In this document: in pieces, positions 45,159-53,399 of the stretch
Layout of the letters: each line of letters begins with the position of its first letter
How positions within the stretch are numbered: position 1 is the stretch's first letter
Origin: Pseudomonas sp. KK4
GTDB lineage: Bacteria > Pseudomonadota > Gammaproteobacteria > Pseudomonadales > Pseudomonadaceae
Assembly (NCBI RefSeq): GCF_001984065.1
Contig: NZ_LYVP01000019.1
Coordinates: 1 to 64,000, forward strand
Length of the DNA stretch: 64,000 nt
Direction of reading: 5' to 3'
The notes under the pieces: model-generated
Told to the model about the DNA's origin: nothing
Seen by the model: only the letters and a program-made list of their open reading frames with translations
Database searches by the model: none
Made by a program: the position numbers and the translations under genes

Positions 45159-46151
45159 TTAATCCTTGCGCAGTCTTGCAGCGTCAAATACAAGGTTTTT
45201 TGGGCTTGGGGGAGGATTGCTCCCCTGTGAGGCGGGTGCCTTGGCTAATGAAGTAAGGTCTACATATTCAAACAGATTGGCTATTTGGTAGCGGGAGTGA
45301 TGGCGCTCAATGCTATCGGCCTCATTGATTTTCTTATGTGCTTTTATGAGCAAGTTCTTAGCTGATATGAGATTTTCAATTGACTCTGGCTGAGTGTTTA
45401 GTAGAGCGACCTGCGATCTGAGCTCTTTGAATTTTGTCATTTTATGTTCGAAGGCTGCACTAAACACGCGATCTGCAAGTTCTGCACTGTCGAGGTTGCT
45501 AATTTCTGAGGGAAGGGCGTTGATTTGTTTCTTTAAACTATCAATCACTTTGCTTGTGTCGAAGCTTCCTGTTTTTGCCGGAGCCGAGGCGGCAACTTTG
45601 TTTAAAAAGCTGGTAAACCAATTATGCCCTGTGCTGTCTGTACGATTTATTGGTTCTCCACCGCAATAGGCATACGCATTTAAACCTCCTTTACCGAAGG
45701 GGCTTAAGTTATCGGTGCAGGTGAACCTCATTAACAACGGGTCAAACGGTCGATACCCATTCCCCAACAAATACCATCCCGTCACCGGATCCGGCCGCTC
45801 GCCGTTGAAGCCAAGCGGGCTCAGTAGTCCGCTGTCCGAGGAGCGATGTCCGTAGGGCGAATAGGCAAGGCCCCGGGATGTTTGATTGACTTGGAGCGCT
45901 TGCAGTACAGACCGTTGCTGATCGGTAGCCAGCAGTGCCGCTTCGAGTGCATCGCCGTCGCGTAGTTGCGCCAGTAATTGGTCTTCGTGTTGGATGATCG
46001 AGTAGCTGATTGCTCCGTTTATCTCGGTTGCCAAGCGGGTTTTGCAATAGAAATGCTGGCGCTCTGGCTCGTTTGTCGGCGCATCGGCGATCAGTCGATC
46101 GAGCGGGTCATAGCGGTACTGGCAGTGCAGGCTTTCGCTTGATGATGGCAT
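45159..46151 (-). CDS. Short RHS-core protein with variable tip, copy 1
   Basis: Protein of 330 residues, antisense to the flagellar genes. Residues about 1-175 match the end of the RHS core (YRYDPLDRLIAD, YSPYGHR, GWYLLGNGYRPFDPLL, LSPFGKGGLNAYAYC). The rest (about 176-330) is unrelated to copy 2, rich in Lys, Ser and Leu, and encoded by DNA of about 40% GC against about 60% around it. That pattern is typical of polymorphic toxins and TccC-like proteins, but the long N-terminal RHS shell is missing, and no immunity gene, VgrG or PAAR gene is adjacent. The hallmark DPxG after the core is DSTG here. Function of the tip is unknown. Confidence 0.8.
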   Translation of the reverse strand: MPSSSESLHCQYRYDPLDRLIADAPTNEPERQHFYCKTRLATEINGAISYSIIQHEDQLLAQLRDGDALEAALLATDQQRSVLQALQVNQTSRGLAYSPYGHRSSDSGLLSPLGFNGERPDPVTGWYLLGNGYRPFDPLLMRFTCTDNLSPFGKGGLNAYAYCGGEPINRTDSTGHNWFTSFLNKVAASAPAKTGSFDTSKVIDSLKKQINALPSEISNLDSAELADRVFSAAFEHKMTKFKELRSQVALLNTQPESIENLISAKNLLIKAHKKINEADSIERHHSRYQIANLFEYVDLTSLAKAPASQGSNPPPSPKNLVFDAARLRKD

Positions 46152-46263
46152 GGGTGAGTGCTCCGAAGTGCTAGCACTCAGTATCGGTCTTGTCGCATGC
46201 AGTGGGTACTAGCAGAACTGATAGGTGGGCAGTTCCGCCTCTTCGCGGGCAAGCCTCGCTCGT
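46149..46263. repeat. Direct repeat copy 1 (RHS 5' region)
   Basis: About 115 bases (RHS start codon region, GCTCCGAAGTGCT, CAGTATCGGTCTTGTCGCATGC, TGATAGGTGGGCAGTTCC, ending in half a REP) recur nearly unchanged at 47763-47878. The copies are 1.61 kb apart and point the same way. Confidence 0.9.
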
Positions 46264-46272
46264 ACATTTTCA

Positions 46273-46598
46273 GCTGCTGGCCGCGCTGATCGGCCCGATC
46301 TCCCACGGTGGCTGGCTGCTCTCCGCCGGCACCAGGGCCCCCAAGTTCAGTCGCATGAACCACGGCGCCGGCCTCAAACGCATGTTTTCCACCAAGTTCT
46401 TCATCGTCATGTCCGTGCCACTGATGGTGTTGTCCGCCGACATCGACGACCTGCTGCGCATCGCCCACCGCCCCCTGGACCGGGCCATCATTCACAGCCT
46501 GCGGGTAGTCGGCTGGAGCACCCTGTGGAAGGCAAGCGGCCTAATCCGTTGAAGGAAGATTTGCCGATTCCGCCGAATTCAAGGCCGGATGCTTAAGC
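46273..46598 (+). pseudogene. flhB: Decayed partial copy of flhB
   Basis: This segment aligns with flhB from about 44307. Its translation (LLAALIGPISHGGWL, SRMNHGAGLKRMFSTK, LMVLSADIDDLLRIAH) is clearly FlhB. It lacks the start and first helices. An 11-codon block is missing at a pair of CCAAGT repeats, and about 480 bases are missing between the sequence matching 44598 and that matching 45077. The remaining 3' tail (GGCAAGCGGCC...) is out of frame. The NPTH cleavage region is gone, so it cannot make functional FlhB. Its left end abuts half a REP, marking the duplication joint. Confidence 0.92.
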
Positions 46599-46649
46599 GG
46601 AATCGTCTTTATATTAATGAGTAATTTAGGCCTAATTGCTTTCAACTAT

Positions 46650-47765
46650 TTAAAAAAGGTGGAGGAAACGATCTTTAAGCGCGGTATTTGGGCCGTCAAC
46701 ATCGTTTCCATATCGTATGATTTGATTCATTGCTCTGTTAGGAAGAATTCCAAGTTCATTTCCATTGAGCGCAGAGGCGTAGGCTTCGTTTTGATTGTGA
46801 AATTGCGCTCTGTCGAGGTTGTTGTGGCTAGAGTTCCGATGGCGAACGTTGTTTAAGAGATTGTTAAGGTTGATGTCCCCAATCGATTTATCTGTTGCGC
46901 TGACCAGCTCGGCTGAGCTTCGTGATGAATTTGCCAGCTTCTGCAGTTCGCTTCCTTTTGAAGCGCTAAAGCTTAACTGTTTCAGTGATGGGGAGTTGAT
47001 TGTGGTTCTTGTAAATCCCGTAGAGTCCATGTAAGTCGTAGTTACGATGTCGTTGAAAGAAAGGCTGAGAAAATTCTGTTCTTCAACGATTCGGTAAAAA
47101 AAATTCTCTGGGCCGGCTTTGGCAGCAGGGGGCATTTTTCTTTTTTTTATTCCTGAGGCTACTCTCGGGATGGTGTTGCGACTACGCTTTAATGCGTTAT
47201 TCAGAATTTTCGCTGCGGCTATACTTGCAATACTGTGACCGCTTGGGTCGGAGAATTTTATTGGATTCCCTAAGCAATAGGTGTAGGCGTTTAATCCTCC
47301 CTTTCCAAACGGACTTACGCTATCCGGACTGGTGAAGCACATCAACACTGGAATAAACGGTCGATACCCATTCCCCAATAAATACCATCCCGTCACCGGA
47401 TCCGACCGTTCGCCATTGTAGCCGAGCAGGCTGAGCAACCCGTTGGCGATTGGGCGATGGCCATATGGGGAATACACAAAAGGCTGTCCCGGTTGGTTGG
47501 CTTTCTGAGATTGCAGCACTGATCGCTGGTTATCGGTTGCCAGCAACGACGTTTCACGCGCATCGCGTTCACTATGCTGCTGTGCCAATAACTGGTCTTC
47601 GTACTGGATGATGGAACAGGCGGTTGCCCCGTGTATCTCAGTCGCCAGACGGCTTTTGCAGTAAAAACGCTGGCGCTCTGGCTCGTCTGGCAGCGCATTG
47701 GCGACCAGCCGATCCAGCGGGTCGTAGCGATATCGGCAGAGCAGATTTTCCCTTGGCGATGGCAT
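46650..47765 (-). CDS. Short RHS-core protein with variable tip, copy 2
   Basis: Protein of 371 residues. Residues about 1-175 are closely similar to copy 1 (YRYDPLDRLVAN, YSPYGHRP, GWYLLGNGYRPFIPVL, VSPFGKGGLNAYTYC). After that the tip (about 176-371) is unrelated and AT-rich, with a basic stretch (GIKKRKMPP) and a segment rich in Asn, Ser and His near the end. The core border has the RHS hallmark DPSG. The ATG at 47765 is chosen because it matches the copy-1 start; a longer frame would read through repeat DNA. No immunity or delivery gene adjoins it, and the tip has no recognised domain. Confidence 0.78.
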   Translation of the reverse strand: MPSPRENLLCRYRYDPLDRLVANALPDEPERQRFYCKSRLATEIHGATACSIIQYEDQLLAQQHSERDARETSLLATDNQRSVLQSQKANQPGQPFVYSPYGHRPIANGLLSLLGYNGERSDPVTGWYLLGNGYRPFIPVLMCFTSPDSVSPFGKGGLNAYTYCLGNPIKFSDPSGHSIASIAAAKILNNALKRSRNTIPRVASGIKKRKMPPAAKAGPENFFYRIVEEQNFLSLSFNDIVTTTYMDSTGFTRTTINSPSLKQLSFSASKGSELQKLANSSRSSAELVSATDKSIGDINLNNLLNNVRHRNSSHNNLDRAQFHNQNEAYASALNGNELGILPNRAMNQIIRYGNDVDGPNTALKDRFLHLF

Positions 47766-47878
47766 GAGTGAGTGCTCCGAAGTGCTGGCGCTCAGTATCG
47801 GTCTTGTCGCATGCAGTGGGTACTGGCAGAACTGATAGGTGGGCAGTTCCGGCCTCTTCGCGGGCAAGCCTCGCTCCT
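47763..47878. repeat. Direct repeat copy 2 (RHS 5' region)
   Basis: Near-identical to 46149-46263. Here the REP is complete and flhA follows, so this end looks like the original right border of the duplicated unit. Confidence 0.9.
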
Positions 47879-47945
47879 GCGGTTTCTCATCGTTCGCGAC
47901 CCTTCTATCAACCAAAGCTGTAGGAGCGAGGCTTGCCCGCGATGA
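47855..47945. repeat. REP inverted pair before flhA
   Basis: CTTCGCGGGCAAGCCTCGCTCCTGC and its inverse CTGTAGGAGCGAGGCTTGCCCGCGA. It uses the GCGAGGCTTGCCCGCGA variant. Only its left arm is present at 46237-46262, at the edge of the flhB remnant. The 317-base gap between RHS copy 2 and flhA thus holds the direct repeat, this REP and the flhA promoter. Confidence 0.85.
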
Positions 47946-48004
47946 CGTCCGCCCAGCCACCCCCATCCCCCTGAAAACCCTTCAATTTCAAACCCCCGCT
48001 AAAG

Positions 48005-48021
48005 TTGGAAAGCTTCTTGCA
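48005..48021 (+). promoter_or_regulatory. Sigma-54 promoter for flhA
   Basis: TTGGAAAGCTTCTTGCA with GG-N10-GC spacing, about 60 bases before flhA. It isolates flhA expression from the RHS insertion upstream. Confidence 0.85.
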
Positions 48022-48082
48022 GTAGCCCCGTTGCGCCTGCTTCAGGCGTCAAAAGTTTGCTTCAAAGGAACGGGGAATACCG

Positions 48083-50212
48083 GTGGATCGCTCTCAGTTA
48101 ATCAACAGTGCCCGCACGAACATGGCAGACCTCAGCCGAGGCAATCTGGGCGTGCCGCTGTTGCTGCTGGTCATGTTGGCGATGATGATGTTGCCGGTGC
48201 CGCCGTTCCTGCTCGACGTGTTTTTTACGTTCAACATTGCCCTTTCCATCGTCGTGCTGCTGGTCTGCGTATACGCCTTGCGGCCGCTGGATTTCGCAGT
48301 GTTCCCGACCATCCTGCTGGTGGCGACGCTGTTGCGCCTGGCGCTCAACGTGGCATCCACCCGGGTGGTGATGCTGCACGGTCAGGACGGACACGCGGCC
48401 GCCGGTAAGGTGATCCAGGCGTTCGGTGAGGTGGTGATCGGCGGTAACTACGTGGTCGGTATCGTGGTTTTCGCGATTTTGATGATCATCAACTTCGTGG
48501 TGGTGACCAAGGGTGCCGGGCGGATTTCCGAGGTAAGCGCGCGTTTCACCCTCGATGCAATGCCCGGCAAGCAAATGGCGATCGACGCCGACCTCAACGC
48601 CGGCCTGATCGACCAGAACCAGGCCAAGGCCCGCCGTTCGGAAGTGGCCCAGGAAGCCGAGTTCTACGGCTCCATGGACGGTGCCAGCAAATTCGTGCGC
48701 GGTGACGCCATCGCCGGCCTGCTGATTCTGTTCATCAACCTGATCGGCGGCATGGCGGTCGGTATCTTCCAGCACAACATGACGTTCGCCGACGCCGGCA
48801 AGGTGTACGCACTGCTGACCATCGGTGACGGTTTGGTGGCGCAATTGCCATCACTGTTGTTGTCGACAGCGGCTGCCATCATGGTGACCCGTGCTTCCGG
48901 TTCGGAAGACATGGGCAAGCAGATCAATCGTCAGATGTTCGCCTCGCCCAAGGCGCTGGCCGTGGCGGCGGGCTTGATGGCAGTGATGGGCCTGGTGCCC
49001 GGCATGCCGCACATTTCCTTCCTGAGCATGGCTGCCCTGGCGGCGGGCGGTGCGTACCTGTTCTGGCGCAAGCAGAACATGGTCAAGGTGCAGGCGCTGC
49101 AAGAGGTCAAGCGTCAGCAGGAACTGCTGCCATCGCCGGCCCGCGCCCAGGAAACCAAGGAATTGGGCTGGGACGACGTGACACCCATCGACATGATCGG
49201 CCTGGAAGTGGGCTACCGCCTGATTCCCCTGGTGGATCGCAACCAGGGCGGGCAGTTGCTGGCGCGGATCAAGGGCGTGCGCAAGAAGCTGTCCCAGGAC
49301 CTGGGCTTCCTGATGCCCACTGTGCACATCCGCGACAACCTCGATCTGGCACCCAGTGCCTATCGCCTGACCCTGATGGGCGTGATTCTGGCCGAGGCTG
49401 AGATCTACCCGGACCGCGAACTGGCGATTAACCCCGGGCAGGTCTACGGTACGCTCAACGGCATCACCGCCAAAGATCCGGCTTTCGGCCTGGAAGCGGT
49501 GTGGATCGAAATAAGTCAGCGTGCCCAGGCACAATCTCTTGGCTATACAGTGGTCGATGCCAGTACAGTAGTGGCCACTCACTTGAATCAGATTCTGTAT
49601 AAGCACTCCAGTGAGCTGATTGGTCACGAAGAAGTGCAGCAGCTTATGCAGTTGCTGGCGAAGAATTCGCCGAAACTGGCCGAGGAACTGGTACCGGGCG
49701 TGCTGTCGCTGTCGCAGCTGCTCAAGGTTCTGCAGGCATTGTTGGCCGAACAGGTGCCGGTGCGCGACATTCGCAGCATCGCCGAAGCCATCGCCAACAA
49801 TGCGTCCAAGAGTCAAGATACCGCCGCGTTGGTGGCTGCCGTGCGGGTCGGGGTATCGCGCGCAATCGTGCAAAGCATTGTAGGCACTGACTCCGAGCTG
49901 CCAGTGATCACGCTGGAGCCAAGGTTGGAACAGATATTGCTCAATAGTCTGCAGAAGGCAGGACAAGGCTCTGAAGAGGGCGTTCTGCTGGAGCCAAGCA
50001 TGGCCGAGAAGCTGCAACGTTCGTTGATCGATGCGGCGCAGCGCCAGGAGATGCAAGGTCAACCGGTGATTCTGCTGGTGGCCGGTCCGGTACGCGCGAT
50101 GCTCTCGCGGTTTGGCCGACTGGCAGTACCGGGTCTGCATGTGCTGGCCTACCAGGAAATACCGGACAACAAGCAAGTGACCATCGTTGCGACAGTAGGG
50201 CCCAACGGCTGA
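48083..50212 (+). CDS. flhA: Flagellar export-gate protein FlhA
   Basis: Major export-gate protein of 709 residues. About eight membrane helices fill residues 20-330, with the FHIPEP-type signature region (PTILLVATLLRLALNVASTR, GAGRISEVSARFTLDAMPGKQMAIDADLNAG). The C-terminal cytoplasmic domain (about 370-709) forms the nonameric ring that binds chaperone-substrate complexes such as FliS-FliC. The start is GTG with GGAACGGGG upstream; an ATG 13 codons in is an alternative. flhF follows in 11 bases. Confidence 0.96.
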   Translation: MDRSQLINSARTNMADLSRGNLGVPLLLLVMLAMMMLPVPPFLLDVFFTFNIALSIVVLLVCVYALRPLDFAVFPTILLVATLLRLALNVASTRVVMLHGQDGHAAAGKVIQAFGEVVIGGNYVVGIVVFAILMIINFVVVTKGAGRISEVSARFTLDAMPGKQMAIDADLNAGLIDQNQAKARRSEVAQEAEFYGSMDGASKFVRGDAIAGLLILFINLIGGMAVGIFQHNMTFADAGKVYALLTIGDGLVAQLPSLLLSTAAAIMVTRASGSEDMGKQINRQMFASPKALAVAAGLMAVMGLVPGMPHISFLSMAALAAGGAYLFWRKQNMVKVQALQEVKRQQELLPSPARAQETKELGWDDVTPIDMIGLEVGYRLIPLVDRNQGGQLLARIKGVRKKLSQDLGFLMPTVHIRDNLDLAPSAYRLTLMGVILAEAEIYPDRELAINPGQVYGTLNGITAKDPAFGLEAVWIEISQRAQAQSLGYTVVDASTVVATHLNQILYKHSSELIGHEEVQQLMQLLAKNSPKLAEELVPGVLSLSQLLKVLQALLAEQVPVRDIRSIAEAIANNASKSQDTAALVAAVRVGVSRAIVQSIVGTDSELPVITLEPRLEQILLNSLQKAGQGSEEGVLLEPSMAEKLQRSLIDAAQRQEMQGQPVILLVAGPVRAMLSRFGRLAVPGLHVLAYQEIPDNKQVTIVATVGPNG

Positions 50213-50223
50213 GGTAGTGGTTT

Positions 50224-51549
50224 ATGCAAGTTAAGCGTTTTTTCGCCGCCGATATGCGTCAGGCCATGAAGCTGGTTCGTGATGAGCTGGGCGCTGAGGC
50301 TGCCATCATTGGCAACCGCCGGATCGCCGGTGGTGTCGAGTTGACGGCTGCCCTGGATTACAAGCTGTCGGCGCTGGCGCCGCGGGTTCCGAACATGGAA
50401 CTTGAAGACGAGCTGCGCAAGACCCAATCGCGGATCGTCACCGCTCAGGCCGAACTGAGCCTGCGCAGCGAGGGCGAGAGCGACAACGCCACCAATCGCC
50501 AGTTGTTCGCCGGCCTGCCGTTGACCGCCGCCGAACCACTGATCGAGCCGACCTACGCCGAGCCGCGTCGCCCCGCGCCTGCACCGGCCGCAGCGCCTTC
50601 GATCGACCAGCGTGCGTTCGATTCGATGCGCTTCGAACTCAATGGCCTGCGAGAGCTGCTGGAAGTGCAGTTGGGCTCTCTGGCGTGGAACCAGTTGCAA
50701 GGTCGTCGTCCCGATCAGGCCAACCTCTGGCGTCGCCTGCAGCGCATCGGTCTGTCCGGCCCGTTGTCGCGGGATCTGCTGGCAATGATCACCGACATCG
50801 AAGAACCCCGTCAGGCCTGGCGCATGTTGCTGGCGCACCTGGCGCGGATGATCGTCACGCCGGAAATCGAACCGCTCGAAGAGGGCGGTGTGATCGCCAT
50901 GGTCGGTCCGGCCGGCATGGGCAAGACCACCACCCTGGCCAAGCTTGCTGCCCGCTACGTGCTCAAGTACGGCGCGCAGAACATCGCACTGGTGAGCATG
51001 GACAGCTATCGCATCGGCGCCCAGGAACAACTCAAGACCCTCGGTCGGATTCTCAATGTGTCGGTAACCCACGTCGATCCGGGACAATCCCTGGTGCAGG
51101 CGTTGGATCCACTGCTGCGCAAGCGCGTGGTGCTGATCGACACCGCAGGTCTTCAGGCCAGCGATCCAGCGCTGCGCATGCAACTCGAAAGTCTGGCCGG
51201 GCGTGGCATCAGGTCAAAAAATTACCTGGTCCTGGCAACCACCAGCCAGAAGCAGGTTCTAACGGCCGCTTATCACAGTTACAAGCGCTGCGGGCTCGCT
51301 GGCTGCATCCTGACTAAACTGGATGAAACGGCAAGTCTGGGCGAGGTGTTGAGCCTGGCGATCAGTCATGAATTGCCGGTGGCCTACCTGACCGATGGCC
51401 CGCGGATTCCGGATGATCTGCATCTGCCGCGCCGTCATCAACTGGTCAGTCGCGCCGTCAGCGTGCAAATGCAGGAAGAGCCCAGCGAAGAAGCCATGGC
51501 TGACATGTTCGCTGATATCTACCACAGCCCGACCAAGCAGGTTGGCTGA
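50224..51549 (+). CDS. flhF: Polar flagellum placement GTPase FlhF
   Basis: SRP-type GTPase of 441 residues that marks the cell pole for flagellum assembly. The N-terminal basic region (MQVKRFFAADMRQAMKLV) is followed by a Pro/Ala-rich linker and the NG domain: P-loop GPAGMGKT (228-235), DSYRIGAQEQL, DTAG and TKLDE for guanine binding. It acts with FleN, whose gene follows after about 116 bases. Confidence 0.95.
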   Translation: MQVKRFFAADMRQAMKLVRDELGAEAAIIGNRRIAGGVELTAALDYKLSALAPRVPNMELEDELRKTQSRIVTAQAELSLRSEGESDNATNRQLFAGLPLTAAEPLIEPTYAEPRRPAPAPAAAPSIDQRAFDSMRFELNGLRELLEVQLGSLAWNQLQGRRPDQANLWRRLQRIGLSGPLSRDLLAMITDIEEPRQAWRMLLAHLARMIVTPEIEPLEEGGVIAMVGPAGMGKTTTLAKLAARYVLKYGAQNIALVSMDSYRIGAQEQLKTLGRILNVSVTHVDPGQSLVQALDPLLRKRVVLIDTAGLQASDPALRMQLESLAGRGIRSKNYLVLATTSQKQVLTAAYHSYKRCGLAGCILTKLDETASLGEVLSLAISHELPVAYLTDGPRIPDDLHLPRRHQLVSRAVSVQMQEEPSEEAMADMFADIYHSPTKQVG

Positions 51550-51556
51550 GGTAACA

Positions 51557-51664
51557 ATGAATAGTTTTTGTACCTACATCGATGGTCTGCCATGCATTGT
51601 TCCGGTTGTGAACGCGCAGCCAGTCATGTGGCCTCCGTCTATGCAAGACAAGGTAAAGAAATAA
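51557..51664 (+). CDS. Possible 35-aa peptide between flhF and fleN
   Basis: A frame of 36 codons starts at ATG 51557, six bases after a GAGG that overlaps the flhF stop, and ends one base before the fleN ATG. The product (MNSFCTYIDGLPCIVPVVN and on) has no recognised domain. Position and ribosome site suggest coupling of flhF to fleN translation; it may be a leader rather than a functional protein. Confidence 0.3.
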   Translation: MNSFCTYIDGLPCIVPVVNAQPVMWPPSMQDKVKK

Positions 51665-51665
51665 C

Positions 51666-52496
51666 ATGGGCAGCATGCATCCCGTACAGGTGATCGCGGT
51701 GACCGGCGGCAAAGGTGGCGTCGGCAAAACTAACGTGTCAGTGAACTTGTCCCTGGCTTTAGCTGAGCTTGGCCGTCGCGTCATGCTGCTGGACGCCGAT
51801 CTGGGGCTGGCGAACGTCGACGTTCTGTTGGGCCTGACCCCCAAACGCACCCTGGCCGACGTGATCGAAGGTCGCTGCGAGCTGCGCGACGTACTGTTGC
51901 AGGGGCCTGGCGGCATCCGCATCGTGCCGGCCGCGTCCGGTACCCAGAGCATGGTTCACTTGAGCCCGGCACAACACGCCGGCCTGATCCAGGCGTTCAG
52001 CGACATCGGCGACAACCTCGACGTGCTGGTGATCGACACCGCAGCGGGGATTGGTGACTCGGTCGTCAGTTTCGTTCGCGCCGCCCAGGAAGTGTTGCTG
52101 GTGGTGTGCGACGAGCCGACCTCCATCACCGACGCCTACGCCCTGATCAAACTGCTTAACCGCGACTACGGCATGAACCGTTTCCGCGTCCTGGCCAACA
52201 TGGCCCAGAGCCCGCAGGAAGGTCGCAACCTGTTCGCCAAGTTGACCAAGGTCACCGATCGCTTCCTCGACGTCGCCCTGCAATATGTTGGTGCGGTGCC
52301 CTACGACGAAAGCGTGCGCAAGGCCGTGCAGAAGCAGCGTGCCGTCTATGAAGCCTTCCCGCGTTCCAAGTGCTCGCTGGCGTTCAAGGCCATCGCGCAG
52401 AAAGTTGACACCTGGCCTTTGCCGGCCAATCCACGGGGCCACCTGGAGTTTTTCGTCGAGCGCCTCGTGCAACAAACGGCAGGACCCGTGCTATGA
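51666..52496 (+). CDS. fleN: Flagellar number regulator FleN (FlhG)
   Basis: MinD/ParA-type ATPase of 276 residues. The deviant Walker A GGKGGVGKT is at 14-22, followed by the MinD-like DADLGLANVDVLLG and VLVIDTAAGIGDSV. FleN binds FleQ and restrains it so that only one (or a few) polar flagella form. It may start at ATG 51666 or at the in-frame ATG 51675. It overlaps fliA by 4 bases (ATGA). Confidence 0.95.
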   Translation: MGSMHPVQVIAVTGGKGGVGKTNVSVNLSLALAELGRRVMLLDADLGLANVDVLLGLTPKRTLADVIEGRCELRDVLLQGPGGIRIVPAASGTQSMVHLSPAQHAGLIQAFSDIGDNLDVLVIDTAAGIGDSVVSFVRAAQEVLLVVCDEPTSITDAYALIKLLNRDYGMNRFRVLANMAQSPQEGRNLFAKLTKVTDRFLDVALQYVGAVPYDESVRKAVQKQRAVYEAFPRSKCSLAFKAIAQKVDTWPLPANPRGHLEFFVERLVQQTAGPVL

Positions 52497-53233
52497 CAGC
52501 CAGCGGCTACAACCTTTACAAAAAGTCGGCGCGTGATGCGCAATACGAGCTGATCGAGCGTTACGCGCCATTGGTCAAACGCATTGCCTATCACTTGCTG
52601 GCGCGCCTGCCGGCCAGCGTCCAGGTTGAAGACCTGATCCAGGCCGGGATGATCGGCCTGCTGGAAGTCTCGACCAAATACGACGCCAGCAAGGGGGCCA
52701 GTTTCGAAACCTACGCGGGCATCCGCATCCGTGGCGCCATGCTCGACGAAGTGCGCAAAGGGGACTGGGCGCCGCGTTCAGTCCACCGCAATACCCGAAT
52801 GGTCAGCGACGCCATTCGTGCAATTGAAGCTAAAACCGGCCGTGACGCTAAAGATCACGAAGTTGCGGCCGAACTCCAATTGAGTCTCGACGATTACTAC
52901 GCGATTTTGAACGATACCCTGGGCAGCCGTCTGTTCAGTTTCGACGACCTGCTGCAGGACGGCGAACACGAAGGGCTGCACGAGGATGGCGCCAGTGCCC
53001 ATCTCGAACCGTCACGCGATCTGGAAGATGAACGCTTCCAGGCGGCGCTGGCGGATGCGATTGCCAATTTGCCGGAGCGTGAGCGACTGGTGTTGGCGCT
53101 GTACTACGACGAAGAGTTGAATCTCAAGGAAATCGGTGAGGTCCTGGGCGTCAGCGAGTCCAGGGTCAGCCAGTTACATAGCCAGTGCGCGGCCCGCTTG
53201 CGGGGGCGTCTGGGAGAGTGGCGAGCGCGCTGA
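52493..53233 (+). CDS. fliA: Flagellar sigma factor FliA (sigma-28)
   Basis: RNA polymerase sigma factor of 246 residues. Region 2 ([35 protein letters not shown]), region 3 and region 4 ([35 protein letters not shown]) are all intact. It transcribes late genes such as fliC, whose promoter is visible at 20777. It is held inactive by FlgM, encoded outside the window, until hook completion. It is coupled to fleN. Confidence 0.96.
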   Translation: MTASGYNLYKKSARDAQYELIERYAPLVKRIAYHLLARLPASVQVEDLIQAGMIGLLEVSTKYDASKGASFETYAGIRIRGAMLDEVRKGDWAPRSVHRNTRMVSDAIRAIEAKTGRDAKDHEVAAELQLSLDDYYAILNDTLGSRLFSFDDLLQDGEHEGLHEDGASAHLEPSRDLEDERFQAALADAIANLPERERLVLALYYDEELNLKEIGEVLGVSESRVSQLHSQCAARLRGRLGEWRAR

Positions 53234-53341
53234 AGGCGGTGTGGGGGCACTGCGACGTGGCTGGTGGGGTGATGAGCCGCGCCGGTCTCGATTCGTTGTA
53301 CTCCAGACAATCATCGAGTGTTTCGCCAGATTGATTGAAAT

Positions 53342-53369
53342 GGCGCGCCCAGGTGCTGGGCGCGTTTTA
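53342..53369 (+). terminator. Terminator between fliA and cheY
   Basis: CGCGCCCAG-GTG-CTGGGCGCG is a perfect 9-bp stem followed by TTTT. It ends the flhA-flhF-fleN-fliA unit. Confidence 0.85.
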
Positions 53370-53399
53370 GTCTGCTTGGAGGTCGAATTGGACAAGAAC

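Noticed and set aside
44005..46600. Remnant flhB as a second functional FlhB
   Set aside because: It lacks the start, the first helices and the NPTH region and is frameshifted.
46617..46856. Plus-strand 79-residue frame as an immunity gene for RHS copy 2
   Set aside because: It is largely antisense to the RHS tip, on the wrong strand for an immunity gene downstream of the toxin, and has no convincing ribosome site.
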